Assembly: GCF_002994635.1 (NCBI RefSeq) | Contig: NZ_PVNL01000117.1 | Location: 180,244-244,243, forward strand | Direction: 5' to 3' | Length of the DNA: 64,000 nucleotides | From: Enhygromyxa salina | GTDB lineage: Bacteria; Myxococcota_A; Polyangia; Nannocystales; Nannocystaceae | Part shown: in pieces, positions 48,179-56,613 of the stretch | Layout of the letters: each line of letters opens with the position of its first letter | Position numbering within the stretch: the first letter of the stretch is position 1 | Translations under genes and position numbers: made by a program | The notes under the pieces: model-generated | Told to the model about the DNA's origin: nothing | The model's input: only the letters and a program-made list of their open reading frames with translations | Databases searched by the model: none

Positions 48179-49417
48179 ATGCAGTCGTTCGTGTTCCGTG
48201 ACGCGATGGCCAGCGACGAAGACGCGATCTTCGAGCTCGCTGGCCATCTCGACACGCTCAACCTCCCGCCCGATCGCGGCTTCATTCAGGAGCTGATCGC
48301 TCGGTCGGAGAGGTCGTTCGCTGGCGGCAACGATCCGGAGCTGTTCGACCCCGAGCGCCGGTTCTTGTTCGTGCTCGAGAGCCCGACCGGCGAGGTCGTG
48401 GGCACGTCCATGATCCACGCCCAGCACGGGACCCGCGGCGAGCCCCACGTGTTCTTTCGCGTGGTCCAAGAAGAGCGCTACGCCGAGCTCAGCCTCGGCT
48501 CCGAGCGCCGTGAGGTCCACATGACCCACGAGATGCTGCACCTCGGGCGCACGTATCAGGGGCCCACGGAGATCGGCGGCCTGGTCCTGCACCCGGATCT
48601 TCGCAAGCACCCGCGCAAGCTCGGGCGACTGCTCTCGCTCGGGCGGTTCTTGTACATCGCCGCGCTCCGCCACCGGTTCCGCGACCGCGTGCTCGCCGAG
48701 CTGCTCCCGCCGCTCGAGCGTGGGCCGCACGGGCGCACGCACTCGCGCCTGTGGGACGCGCTCGGCAGCCGGTTCACCAACCTCACCTACGCCGAGGCCG
48801 ATCGGCTCAGCGCCCACGACAAAGAATTCATCTGGCGGCTGTTCCCGGTCTCGCCCGTGCACGTCAGCTTGCTCCCGCCCGAGGTCCGCAACTTCATCGG
48901 CGAGGTCGGGCCGGAGACTGTGGGCGCGCTGCGGCTGCTGCAGAGCATTGGCTTCACCGACTCGGGCAAGGTCGATCCCTTCGACGGCGGGCCCCACTGG
49001 GAGGCCGCGACCGACGAGATCAGCCTGGTCCGCGACGCGCAGTGGTGTCGCGCGCGAGCGGGCGCCGTCGACGAGGCCGGCGTCCCAGGGATCGTCGCGC
49101 GGGTTCGCCAGGCTCACGAGTCGCCGGAGCTCCCGTGGTTTCGCGCGGTCTGGACCCACGTGCGTGATCGGGTGCCCGACGAGCTCGTGACCCACGTCGA
49201 CGACAAGCAGGACTTTGCGGTCGACTGGGGTCAGGATCGGGCCGGCGACTGGGCCGTGCCCGCGCCCGGTGAGTCGGTCCACGCGGATCCAGGCCGCGAG
49301 ATCACGATGCCGGCCGAAGATCTGGCGGCGCTGCAGCTGCCCGCGGGCAACGAGCAGGTGTTGGTGGCGCTGCGGCCCCAGCTGCGCGTGGCCAACCCCG
49401 ATCCTGCCGCCCGCTGA
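48179..49417 (+). CDS. Arginine N-succinyltransferase (AstA-like)
   Basis: This 412-aa protein starts at ATG 48179 with AAGGAG just upstream. The AstA family signature is clear: FVFRDAMASDEDAIFELAGHLDTLNLPPD, VGTSMIHAQHG, LGRTYQGPTEIGGLVLHPDLRKHPRKLGRLLSLGRFLYIA and the C-terminal IGEVGPETVGALRLL. AstA puts succinyl-CoA on arginine, the first step of the AST pathway. At 412 aa it is about 70 residues longer than the usual 340. No astBCDE genes are in the window, so the role may differ (acyl or aminoacyl donor unknown). Confidence 0.85.
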   Translation: MQSFVFRDAMASDEDAIFELAGHLDTLNLPPDRGFIQELIARSERSFAGGNDPELFDPERRFLFVLESPTGEVVGTSMIHAQHGTRGEPHVFFRVVQEERYAELSLGSERREVHMTHEMLHLGRTYQGPTEIGGLVLHPDLRKHPRKLGRLLSLGRFLYIAALRHRFRDRVLAELLPPLERGPHGRTHSRLWDALGSRFTNLTYAEADRLSAHDKEFIWRLFPVSPVHVSLLPPEVRNFIGEVGPETVGALRLLQSIGFTDSGKVDPFDGGPHWEAATDEISLVRDAQWCRARAGAVDEAGVPGIVARVRQAHESPELPWFRAVWTHVRDRVPDELVTHVDDKQDFAVDWGQDRAGDWAVPAPGESVHADPGREITMPAEDLAALQLPAGNEQVLVALRPQLRVANPDPAAR

Positions 49418-49453
49418 GCCCACCCGGGTACTTCGGGCACTTGGGCTCCAGTG

Positions 49454-49480
49454 AAAAAGGGAGGCTCGCTCGAGCCTCCC
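49454..49480 (-). terminator. Rho-independent terminator of fusA
   Basis: On the minus strand GGGAGGCTCG-AG-CGAGCCTCCC forms a 9-10-bp GC stem followed by TTTTTCAC. It lies 34 bp after the fusA stop. Its plus-strand copy has weak T content, so it mainly serves fusA. Confidence 0.85.
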
Positions 49481-49513
49481 CCTTCCAGGTTCAAAGTCAG
49501 CTCGCCGGCGAGC

Positions 49514-51601
49514 TTACTTCTTCGCGTCCTGGTGCTTCTTGATCAGCTCTTCTTGGATCGACGAAGGCACCTTGTCGTAGTGGGCGAACTCCATGGTGTA
49601 CTCGGACTTACCCTGGGTCGCGGAGCGCAGCTCGGTGGAGTAGTTGAACATCTCCGAGAGCGGCACGTGGGCGTCGATCACGGTGTTGCCCATGCTGGTC
49701 TCGGACCCGACGATGGTCCCACGACGGCGGATCAGGGTGGTCTGCATGCCGCCCTGGAACTCCTCCGGACCCTCGACCTGGACCTTCATGATCGGCTCCA
49801 TGATGACCGGCTTGGCGGCCCGCATGGCCTCGCGGAAGGCCGCGCGCGCGGCGATCTGGAACGCCATGTCGCTCGAGTCGACGGCGTGAGACTGACCGTC
49901 GTTGACCTCCATCTCGATCCCGGTGACCGGGGCGTCGATCAGCACGCCCTTGGTCATCGAGTCCTTGAAGCCCTTGTCACACGAGGGCACGTACTCACGC
50001 GGGATCGAGCCGCCGGTGACCTTGTCGACGAACCGGTAGTGGGGATCGCCCTCGGTCTCGATGTCGATCGGCCGCATCATGCCGGCCAGGCGCGCGTACT
50101 GACCCGAGCCACCCGTCTGCTTCTTGTGGGTGTAGTTGTAGGCGGTCTCGCGGGTGATGGTCTCGCGGTAGGCGACCTGCGGCTCGCCGACCACGGTGTC
50201 GACCTTGTACTCGCGCCGCATCCGCTCGATGTAGACCTCGAGGTGCAGCTCGCCCATGCCCGAGATGATCGTCTCGCCGGACTCCTCGTCGCGGTGGACC
50301 TTGAAGGTTGGATCTTCCTTCGAGAACCGGTTGAGCGCCTTCGAGAAGTTGGCGTGGCCGCCCTTGTCCTTGGGCTCGATCGCGTAGCTGATCACGGCGT
50401 CGGGCACGTGCATCGACTGCATCGAGTAGCGCACGTTGCCGTCGGTGAAGGTGTCACCCGAGGAGCAGTCGATGCCGAACAGCGCGACGATGTCGCCGGC
50501 GTAGGCCTCCTCGATGTCCTCCATCTTGTCCGAGTGCATCCGGACCAGGCGACCAAGCTTGTGCTTCTTGTTGGTCTTCTGGTTGTAGATGAACTCGCCC
50601 TTCTTGAGCGTGCCCTGATAGATCCGGGTGTAGGTCAGCTGACCGTACTTGCCGTCCTCGAGCTTGAACGCGAGCGCGACCAACGGCAGGTCGGGGTCGC
50701 TCTTGAGCATGACCTTCTCCTCGTCGTTGCCGAGGTCGAAGGCCTGGTTGTCGATCTCGTAGGGCGCCGGGAGGTACGACATCACGGCGTCGAGCAGGAC
50801 CTGGACGCCCTTGTTCTTGTAGGCCGAGCCACAGAACACGGGGGTCAGACCAAGCGCGATCGTGGCCTTGCGGATCACGGGCTCCATCTCCTCGGCGGAG
50901 ACTTCCTCCTCGGACAGGAATTTTTCCATGATCGCGTCGTCGAAGTCGCCGAGCGCCTCGACGAGCTTGAGGCGATACTCCTCCACGCCCTCGACCAGCT
51001 CGGGCGGGCACTCTTCGATGCGGATGTTCTCGCCGTTCTCGCCGTCGAAGTAGTAGGCCTTGCGCGTGCGCAGGTCGACGACGCCCTCGTGCTGATCCTC
51101 GGCGCCGATCGGATAGGTCACGAGCACCGCGTTGTGGTGCAGCTTCTCGCGCAGCTGCTTGGTCACCTTGAACGCGTTGGCGCCAGAGCGATCCATCTTG
51201 TTGATGAACGCGAGGCGCGGCACGTTGTAGCGGCGCATCTGCCGATCGACGGTGATCGACTGCGACTGCACGCCGGACACCGAGCACAGCACCAGGATCG
51301 CGCCGTCGAGCACGCTGAGCGCTCGCTCGACCTCGACGGTGAAGTCGACGTGTCCGGGCGTGTCGATGATGTTGACGTCGAACTCTTTCCACTTCACCGC
51401 GGTCGCGGCCGACTGGATGGTGATCCCGCGCTCTCGCTCGAGCTCCATCGAGTCCATCGTCGCGCCGACGCCGGACTTGCCTTTGACCTCTTCGATCTTG
51501 TGAATGCGGCCCGTGTAAAACAGGATCCGCTCGGTGAGCGTCGTCTTGCCCGAGTCGATGTGGGCGGAGATTCCGATATTGCGAACTTTGTCGAGGTCCA
51601 T
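49514..51601 (-). CDS. fusA: Elongation factor G
   Basis: This 695-aa GTPase starts at ATG 51601 (MDLDKVRNIGISAHIDSGKTT). The P-loop, ERERGITIQSAATAV (G2 switch), DTPGH (G3) and NKMD (G4) are all present. Domains II-V follow to the C-terminus. It drives translocation of the ribosome. The P-loop and switch text (RIHKIEEVKGKSGVGATMDSMELERERG) resembles the mitochondrial/spirochaete-type EF-G1 (spdEFG1) more than the canonical FusA of str operons, and the gene is alone, without rpsL/rpsG/tuf. Assigning that subtype is inference. Confidence 0.96.
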   Translation of the reverse strand: MDLDKVRNIGISAHIDSGKTTLTERILFYTGRIHKIEEVKGKSGVGATMDSMELERERGITIQSAATAVKWKEFDVNIIDTPGHVDFTVEVERALSVLDGAILVLCSVSGVQSQSITVDRQMRRYNVPRLAFINKMDRSGANAFKVTKQLREKLHHNAVLVTYPIGAEDQHEGVVDLRTRKAYYFDGENGENIRIEECPPELVEGVEEYRLKLVEALGDFDDAIMEKFLSEEEVSAEEMEPVIRKATIALGLTPVFCGSAYKNKGVQVLLDAVMSYLPAPYEIDNQAFDLGNDEEKVMLKSDPDLPLVALAFKLEDGKYGQLTYTRIYQGTLKKGEFIYNQKTNKKHKLGRLVRMHSDKMEDIEEAYAGDIVALFGIDCSSGDTFTDGNVRYSMQSMHVPDAVISYAIEPKDKGGHANFSKALNRFSKEDPTFKVHRDEESGETIISGMGELHLEVYIERMRREYKVDTVVGEPQVAYRETITRETAYNYTHKKQTGGSGQYARLAGMMRPIDIETEGDPHYRFVDKVTGGSIPREYVPSCDKGFKDSMTKGVLIDAPVTGIEMEVNDGQSHAVDSSDMAFQIAARAAFREAMRAAKPVIMEPIMKVQVEGPEEFQGGMQTTLIRRRGTIVGSETSMGNTVIDAHVPLSEMFNYSTELRSATQGKSEYTMEFAHYDKVPSSIQEELIKKHQDAKK

Positions 51602-51989
51602 GGCTCTGGCTGGGCTGAAGTACAGAAACCGCGGGTTGGCGCCTGTTGGCAGGCTGCCCCGCGGGCGCGCGGAGGATGCCATACGGTCGGCGAACCGACA
51701 GGTGTGTGGCGCCGCTGCGGCGTGACGGTCCACACTCTGGCGGGACCGCGCGGGCGCGTGGCGGCTGATGAGCGCTCCTTAGCGTGATCTCGGAGTTCGC
51801 AGTGAGCAAGAGCCCAGTTCTCTGCGCGGCGATCGACACGCGAAGCCAGGCGCGGGACCGCGGCACGCGCAACCGGCGCGAGCACGCGGCGAGAGATCTC
51901 AGCCGCCACCAGCGCCACGGCCAAGCGTCGCGCCGCACGCTGTAGTATCTCGCCCCGATCGGCGGCCCTCGAGCCGCCCCGAGGCGAGC
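51602..51989. other. Divergent intergenic gap between fusA and glnS
   Basis: There is no credible gene in 388 bp. It carries the promoters for the two divergent genes. TAGTAT near 51945 is a possible -10 for glnS. A perfect GGCGGC-CCTCGA-GCCGCC hairpin (51961-51978) lies just before the glnS ribosome site GAGGCGAG. Confidence 0.6.
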
Positions 51990-53693
51990 ATGACCAAGCA
52001 CGACGACGCGCTCACCGAGCCGCGAGACAACTTCATCATCGACGCCGTGGCCGAGGATCTCGCGGCGGGCCGCTACACGCGGCCGGTCTGCACTCGCTTC
52101 CCGCCCGAGCCCAACGGCTACATGCACCTTGGTCACGCCAAGGGAGCGACGATCGCCTACGGCGTGGCGCAGCGGTTCGGCGGCCTGTTCAACCTGCGGA
52201 TGGACGACACCAACCCCGCCGCCGAAGATCAGGTGTTCGTCGACGCGATGATCGAGGACGTCGCGTGGCTGCTCGGCTGCGACCTCGAGGGCCGGGTGTT
52301 CTACGCCTCGGACTACTTCGATCAGCTCTACCAGTACGCGCTGCAGCTGATCGACAAAGACCTCGCCTACGTCGAGGAGCTCACGCTCGAGCAGATCCGC
52401 GAGTACCGGGGCAACTTCTTCAAGCCGGGCCGGCCCTCGCCGTGGCGAGATCGCCCGGTCGCCGACAGCCGCCGGCTGTTCGAAGAGATGAAGGCGGGCC
52501 AGCACGCGCCGGGCTCGCTGACGCTGCGGGCCAAGATCGATCCGGCCCACGGCAACATGAACATGCGGGATCCCGTGCTGTATCGGATCCTCGACCAGAC
52601 CCACCACCGCGCCGGTCCGTGGCGGATCTACCCCATGTACGACTACGCGCACCCGCTCTCGGACGCGATCGAGGGGGTGACCCACTCGACCTGCGGCAAG
52701 GAGTTCGCGGATCACCGGCCGCTCTACGACTGGTGCCTGGCCAACGTCGACATCGTCGAGCCGCCGCGCCAGATCGAGTACGCCGAGATCGGCATCACCG
52801 GGGTCGTGCTGGCCAAGCGGCACCTGCGAAAGCTGGTCGAGTCGGGCGTGGTCGAGCGCTGGGATGACCCGCGCTTGCCGACCGTGCGCGGGCTCCGTCG
52901 CCGCGGGGTTCCGGCCGAGGCGATCGTGCGGTTCTGCGAAGAGCTGGGTGTCTCGGACGGCTCACCGGGCAGCGTCGACACGGCCCGGCTCGAGGCCACG
53001 CTGCGCGACTACCTCAACGCCGAGGTCCCGCGGGTGATGGGCATCCTCAACCCGCTGAAGGTCACGATCGAGAACATCCCCGAGGGTCAGGTCGAGCAGC
53101 TCGACGCCCCCTTCATGCCCGACAGCGACGCCCACGGCTCGCGGTCGCTGCCGTTCTCGCGCGAGATCTACATCGACCGCGACGACTTCATGAAGGACCC
53201 GCCCAAGAAGTACTACCGGCTCGCGCCGGGTCGTGAGGTCCGGCTGCGCTACGCGTACGTGCTCGCGTGCACCGAGGTCATCGAGGATCCCGAGACCGGC
53301 GAGGTGCTCGAGCTGCGCGGCACGATCGACCCGGACACCAAGGGCAAGAACCCCGCGGACGGGCGCAAGATCAAGGGCACGATCCACTGGATCGACGCAG
53401 GCGCGGCCGTGCCCGCCGAGGTCCGGCTCTACACCAACCTGTTCACCGACGCGCTCGAGGCGTTCGACGGCAGCCAGGCGATCCAGGACTACGTCGATCC
53501 AAGCTCGCTCGAGCTCGTGACCGGCGCGCTCGTCGAGCCCAGCCTGCGCGACGCCAAGGTCGGTCATCGCGTGCAGTTCGAGCGGGTCGGGTACTTCGCC
53601 GTCGATCCCGACAGCGAGTCGGCCGGGCACCTGGTGTTCAACCGCACCGCGACGCTGCGCGACAACAAGTTCAAGAAGATCTTCAAGGGCTGA
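51990..53693 (+). CDS. glnS: Glutaminyl-tRNA synthetase
   Basis: This 567-aa class I synthetase has the HIGH-type motif PPEPNGYMHLGHAK, typical GlnRS segments (RMDDTNPAAEDQVFVDAMIEDV, LRAKIDPAHGNMNMRDPVLYR, THSTCGKEFADHRPLYDW) and a C-terminal beta-barrel anticodon domain. The KMSKS equivalent is VLAKRHLRKLV, where E. coli has VMSKRKL; the conserved Ser is Ala. It charges tRNA-Gln directly. Its 3' end overlaps the convergent helicase stop by 11 nt. ATG 51990 follows GAGGCGAG. Confidence 0.96.
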   Translation: MTKHDDALTEPRDNFIIDAVAEDLAAGRYTRPVCTRFPPEPNGYMHLGHAKGATIAYGVAQRFGGLFNLRMDDTNPAAEDQVFVDAMIEDVAWLLGCDLEGRVFYASDYFDQLYQYALQLIDKDLAYVEELTLEQIREYRGNFFKPGRPSPWRDRPVADSRRLFEEMKAGQHAPGSLTLRAKIDPAHGNMNMRDPVLYRILDQTHHRAGPWRIYPMYDYAHPLSDAIEGVTHSTCGKEFADHRPLYDWCLANVDIVEPPRQIEYAEIGITGVVLAKRHLRKLVESGVVERWDDPRLPTVRGLRRRGVPAEAIVRFCEELGVSDGSPGSVDTARLEATLRDYLNAEVPRVMGILNPLKVTIENIPEGQVEQLDAPFMPDSDAHGSRSLPFSREIYIDRDDFMKDPPKKYYRLAPGREVRLRYAYVLACTEVIEDPETGEVLELRGTIDPDTKGKNPADGRKIKGTIHWIDAGAAVPAEVRLYTNLFTDALEAFDGSQAIQDYVDPSSLELVTGALVEPSLRDAKVGHRVQFERVGYFAVDPDSESAGHLVFNRTATLRDNKFKKIFKG

Positions 53694-55623
53694 GCGGCGC
53701 AGCCGGGAGCAGGCGAGAGCCGCGGCCGTGGTGCAGCAACCACAGCCGCGCGCTCGCCCGGGTCGCCGCGACATACAGCGCGCGCCGGGCCTCGGGAGTG
53801 TCGGGGTAGTTGCTCGCGCTCACGTCCGGCAGCACCACGTAGTCGAACTCGAGGCCCTTGATCTCGTCGACGCACGTCACGCTGATCCCGGGGCCAAATC
53901 GAAAGTCGCCGTCGACCACCAGCCGACAGCTCAGGGCCTTGGCGAGCAGCGTGTGCATGCGCCGAGCCGACGCCGCGAACCGGCACACCACCGCCACGCT
54001 GGCCGGTTGATCGTGGTGGCGCAGATCCACCAGCGCGCGGATCAGCAGGCTGACCAGCTCGAGCTCGTGGGCCGCGTGGGTGAACACCAGCGCGGGGTCG
54101 TCAGCTGCTGGGTCGGGGTCAACTGGACGCGGCTCGAACAGGGTGCGGGCGAACGCCTCGACCGCGGGTGGGCAGCGATAGCTCATCGCCAGGGTGATCT
54201 GCTCGGCGTCCTCGCCGACGCCCAGCTCGCTCAACATCTCGGGCCAGCTCGTGAACGCGATGGTCTCGTCGACCTGTTGGTGCTCGTCACCCGCGAGCGT
54301 GATCGAGCCCCCGTCAGCGCGCGCGCGGCCGATCACCGCCAGCTCGATCGGCGCGAACTCCTGGGCTTCGTCGACGACGATGTGGTCGTAGCGCGACAGC
54401 CCGGCCGCGGCCGTCACGTCGCCGCCCGTGCGCAGGCGCAGCAGCTCGAACAAGACCGCGAAGTCCTCGACATCGATTGTCTCGGCGTCCTGCATCGGGG
54501 TGCCCGCGTCGATCGACTGGCCGTCGATCGTGCGCAGGCGGTCGGCGTCGACGTGGGCAAGCTGGTGCTCGCTGGTCGGCGAGAACAACACCTTGGTGTG
54601 GTCGAGCACCGCGCGGAGCATGCGTGGCGTGATCGCGCCGCCGGCCAGCTCGGCGACCCGCTCGAGCAGCGCCCGGTCGCCAAAAAGGTGCAGCAATTGT
54701 TCGGCGGTGTTGATCGTCTCGTGGTCACGATAGCCCCGCTCGACCTCGCGCATCGCCGCGGTCCCGCGCACGATCTCGGGCAGGACCTCGCGGACCGCCG
54801 GGTGTCGCTTGACGCGGCTGACCGCGAGCGGGGCCGCCTGGCTGTCGCGCTCGGGCAGATCTGGGAACACCGCGCGGCCCTGCTCGGCGATCCACCTAAA
54901 AAAGGTACGGACCTCGGCGTCGTCAACGCCAAGTCGGTCGAGCAGCGAGACGACCAGGCGCCGCAAGCCGGGGGTCGGGACCAGGATCAGCGCCGCGAAC
55001 GATCGACCGGCCGCCCGCGCCTGGCGGTGCAGGTGGGCGACGCGGTGCAGCGCGACCGTGGTCTTGCCGAACCCAGCCTCGCCAAGGATCAGCAGCGAGC
55101 GCTCGGGCCCGAGCTCGACCGCGCGGCGCTGGGTCGCGTCGAGCTCGACCTCGATGATCGAGCTTGGCGTCGTGCCCGAGCCTGGCTGGCCGGCGCGGGT
55201 CGGTCGTGGCGAGATCGGTGAGCGCTGGCGGGTCGGACCGACGACCCAGCCCGTCGACGCGCGGCGCAGGCACCGAACCCCATCGTCGACCTCGGTCACT
55301 CGCCCGTCCTCTGTTCGCAGCAACGCCCGAGCCAGCACCGTGCCCTCGACGCTGCGCTCGCTGTCGAGCTCGACCTCGTAGTCGTCGCCGACGTCATCGG
55401 CCAGGAACACCTCGGCGAGCGGCGCCTGCTCCCAGTCGAGCAGCGCAAATCCGCCAGTGACCAGGGACTGGGTCCCCAGGATCAGCTCGCGGGTCCGGCC
55501 GCTGGTCTGGACCCGCAGATAGCCTAGGCAACGGGCCGACGCTCGCTGCTCCCAGATCGCAGCACACAGCGCCTGGATTCGTTCACCACGATCGACCTCG
55601 ACCTTTGCTGGCTTGCCGTTCAT
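53683..55623 (-). CDS. Superfamily 1 DNA helicase, HelD/UvrD-type
   Basis: This 646-aa protein has a Walker A GEAGFGKTT near 187, a DEAQ-type Walker B (IVVDEAQEFAPIELAVIG), LAGDEHQQVDE (motif III), AMSYRCPPAV (IV) and ECVDEIKGLEFDYVVLPD with VAATRA near the C-terminus. The arrangement matches the UvrD/Rep-like group that includes HelD, which releases stalled RNA polymerase, but the HelD-specific arms were not verified. The N-terminal 150 residues have a family-specific extension. It overlaps glnS tail to tail. ATG 55623 has no clear ribosome site. Confidence 0.82.
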   Translation of the reverse strand: MNGKPAKVEVDRGERIQALCAAIWEQRASARCLGYLRVQTSGRTRELILGTQSLVTGGFALLDWEQAPLAEVFLADDVGDDYEVELDSERSVEGTVLARALLRTEDGRVTEVDDGVRCLRRASTGWVVGPTRQRSPISPRPTRAGQPGSGTTPSSIIEVELDATQRRAVELGPERSLLILGEAGFGKTTVALHRVAHLHRQARAAGRSFAALILVPTPGLRRLVVSLLDRLGVDDAEVRTFFRWIAEQGRAVFPDLPERDSQAAPLAVSRVKRHPAVREVLPEIVRGTAAMREVERGYRDHETINTAEQLLHLFGDRALLERVAELAGGAITPRMLRAVLDHTKVLFSPTSEHQLAHVDADRLRTIDGQSIDAGTPMQDAETIDVEDFAVLFELLRLRTGGDVTAAAGLSRYDHIVVDEAQEFAPIELAVIGRARADGGSITLAGDEHQQVDETIAFTSWPEMLSELGVGEDAEQITLAMSYRCPPAVEAFARTLFEPRPVDPDPAADDPALVFTHAAHELELVSLLIRALVDLRHHDQPASVAVVCRFAASARRMHTLLAKALSCRLVVDGDFRFGPGISVTCVDEIKGLEFDYVVLPDVSASNYPDTPEARRALYVAATRASARLWLLHHGRGSRLLPAAPLSP

Positions 55624-55710
55624 GACCGGCCCAATAGGCCGAAGCGCCCGCAGATTTGCAATCTATTGCTTTTCGCGGGACTGCGGTAGGATCCATCTCG
55701 TCGGACCTGA

Positions 55711-55734
55711 TGCCTAGATGCCTAGATGGCTAGA
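55711..55734. repeat. 8-bp tandem repeat
   Basis: TGCCTAGA occurs twice in tandem and a third copy has one mismatch (TGGCTAGA). It lies between the helicase and membrane-protease genes, just after the protease stop on the other strand. Confidence 0.85.
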
Positions 55735-55746
55735 TGCGAGGCGCCG

Positions 55747-56514
55747 TCAGCTCTCGGCGCCGAGCGTGCTCACGATCTTCGTGCCGATCATCTCGCGGTA
55801 GCGAAACAACAGCCACGCGACGCCAGGGACCGTCAGCGCAGCCAAGAAGAACAGCGTGGCGATCGTCTTCACGCGAATCACAAACTCACCCGCGAGCTGG
55901 CTGAAGTCCATCCAGTGACCGCCGCCCTTGGCCTGCTCGTACATGTAGCGCAGCTCTTCGCTGGTCATCAGCCCATACCCGAAGCGCAGGCTCTCGAACA
56001 CGATGAACAGCCCGCAGGCGGCGTAGAGCGGGCGCTCGGCGGCGAGCTTGATCGCGCTGCCCGACAGCGCCCGATAGATGAACACCGTGGCGATGACCAG
56101 CTCCGTGCCGTGGCCCATGAGCACCATCAGGTGGCGGTGCGCGGGGCTGATCGCCAGCAGCGTGAACGAGACCCCGACGATCGTCCACGCCCACCTCGCG
56201 CGGGGGTTGGCGCGGTGCTGCCAGCCCATCCACGCCAGCAGCCCGAGCGGCAGCAGCAACAGCGGCCACACCCGGGCCCCCTGCAGCGTGATGCCGCCGC
56301 CGTAGGTGAAGTCGAAGGTCGGGATCGCCGGGTATCCGAACAGCCACGCGGTCAGGGCGTGGCCCATCTCGTGGACCAGGATCGTCAAGTAGCCGAAGAT
56401 GAAGCGCAGCTGCGGCAGCGCGCTGGCGACCAGCGCCAGACCGGCGCCGATACCCATCGACACCCAGCCCTGGCGCTCGACATGGGAGACCTCGGGCGTC
56501 TCGACGAAGATCAT
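55747..56514 (-). CDS. M50-like integral membrane metalloprotease
   Basis: This 255-aa membrane protein has about five to six helices. The zinc motif HEMGH (H48, E49, H52) lies in the second helix, as in site-2 proteases, but there is no PDZ domain and the second motif (NxxPxxxLDG) was not found. The end has IRVKTIATLFFLAALTVPGVAWLLF. It may be a rhomboid-independent membrane peptidase or a non-catalytic relative. TACACT lies 7 nt upstream of the ATG on its strand. The transketolase gene lies upstream, on the same strand. Confidence 0.72.
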   Translation of the reverse strand: MIFVETPEVSHVERQGWVSMGIGAGLALVASALPQLRFIFGYLTILVHEMGHALTAWLFGYPAIPTFDFTYGGGITLQGARVWPLLLLPLGLLAWMGWQHRANPRARWAWTIVGVSFTLLAISPAHRHLMVLMGHGTELVIATVFIYRALSGSAIKLAAERPLYAACGLFIVFESLRFGYGLMTSEELRYMYEQAKGGGHWMDFSQLAGEFVIRVKTIATLFFLAALTVPGVAWLLFRYREMIGTKIVSTLGAES

Positions 56515-56527
56515 CCGGGGGAGTGTA
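56515..56527 (-). promoter_or_regulatory. Leaderless-type -10 element (TACACT, 7 nt from ATG)
   Basis: On the minus strand TACACT (56527-56522) ends 7 nt before the ATG at 56514. Confidence 0.45.
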
Positions 56528-56613
56528 GCCCCGAGTGGCCGGCTGGCCGGCGCCGCCGAGGCGTTTGTTGCCGCAAGTTTGCGCCGTCAGCTCGACCCGA
56601 GAAACGCCGATGC

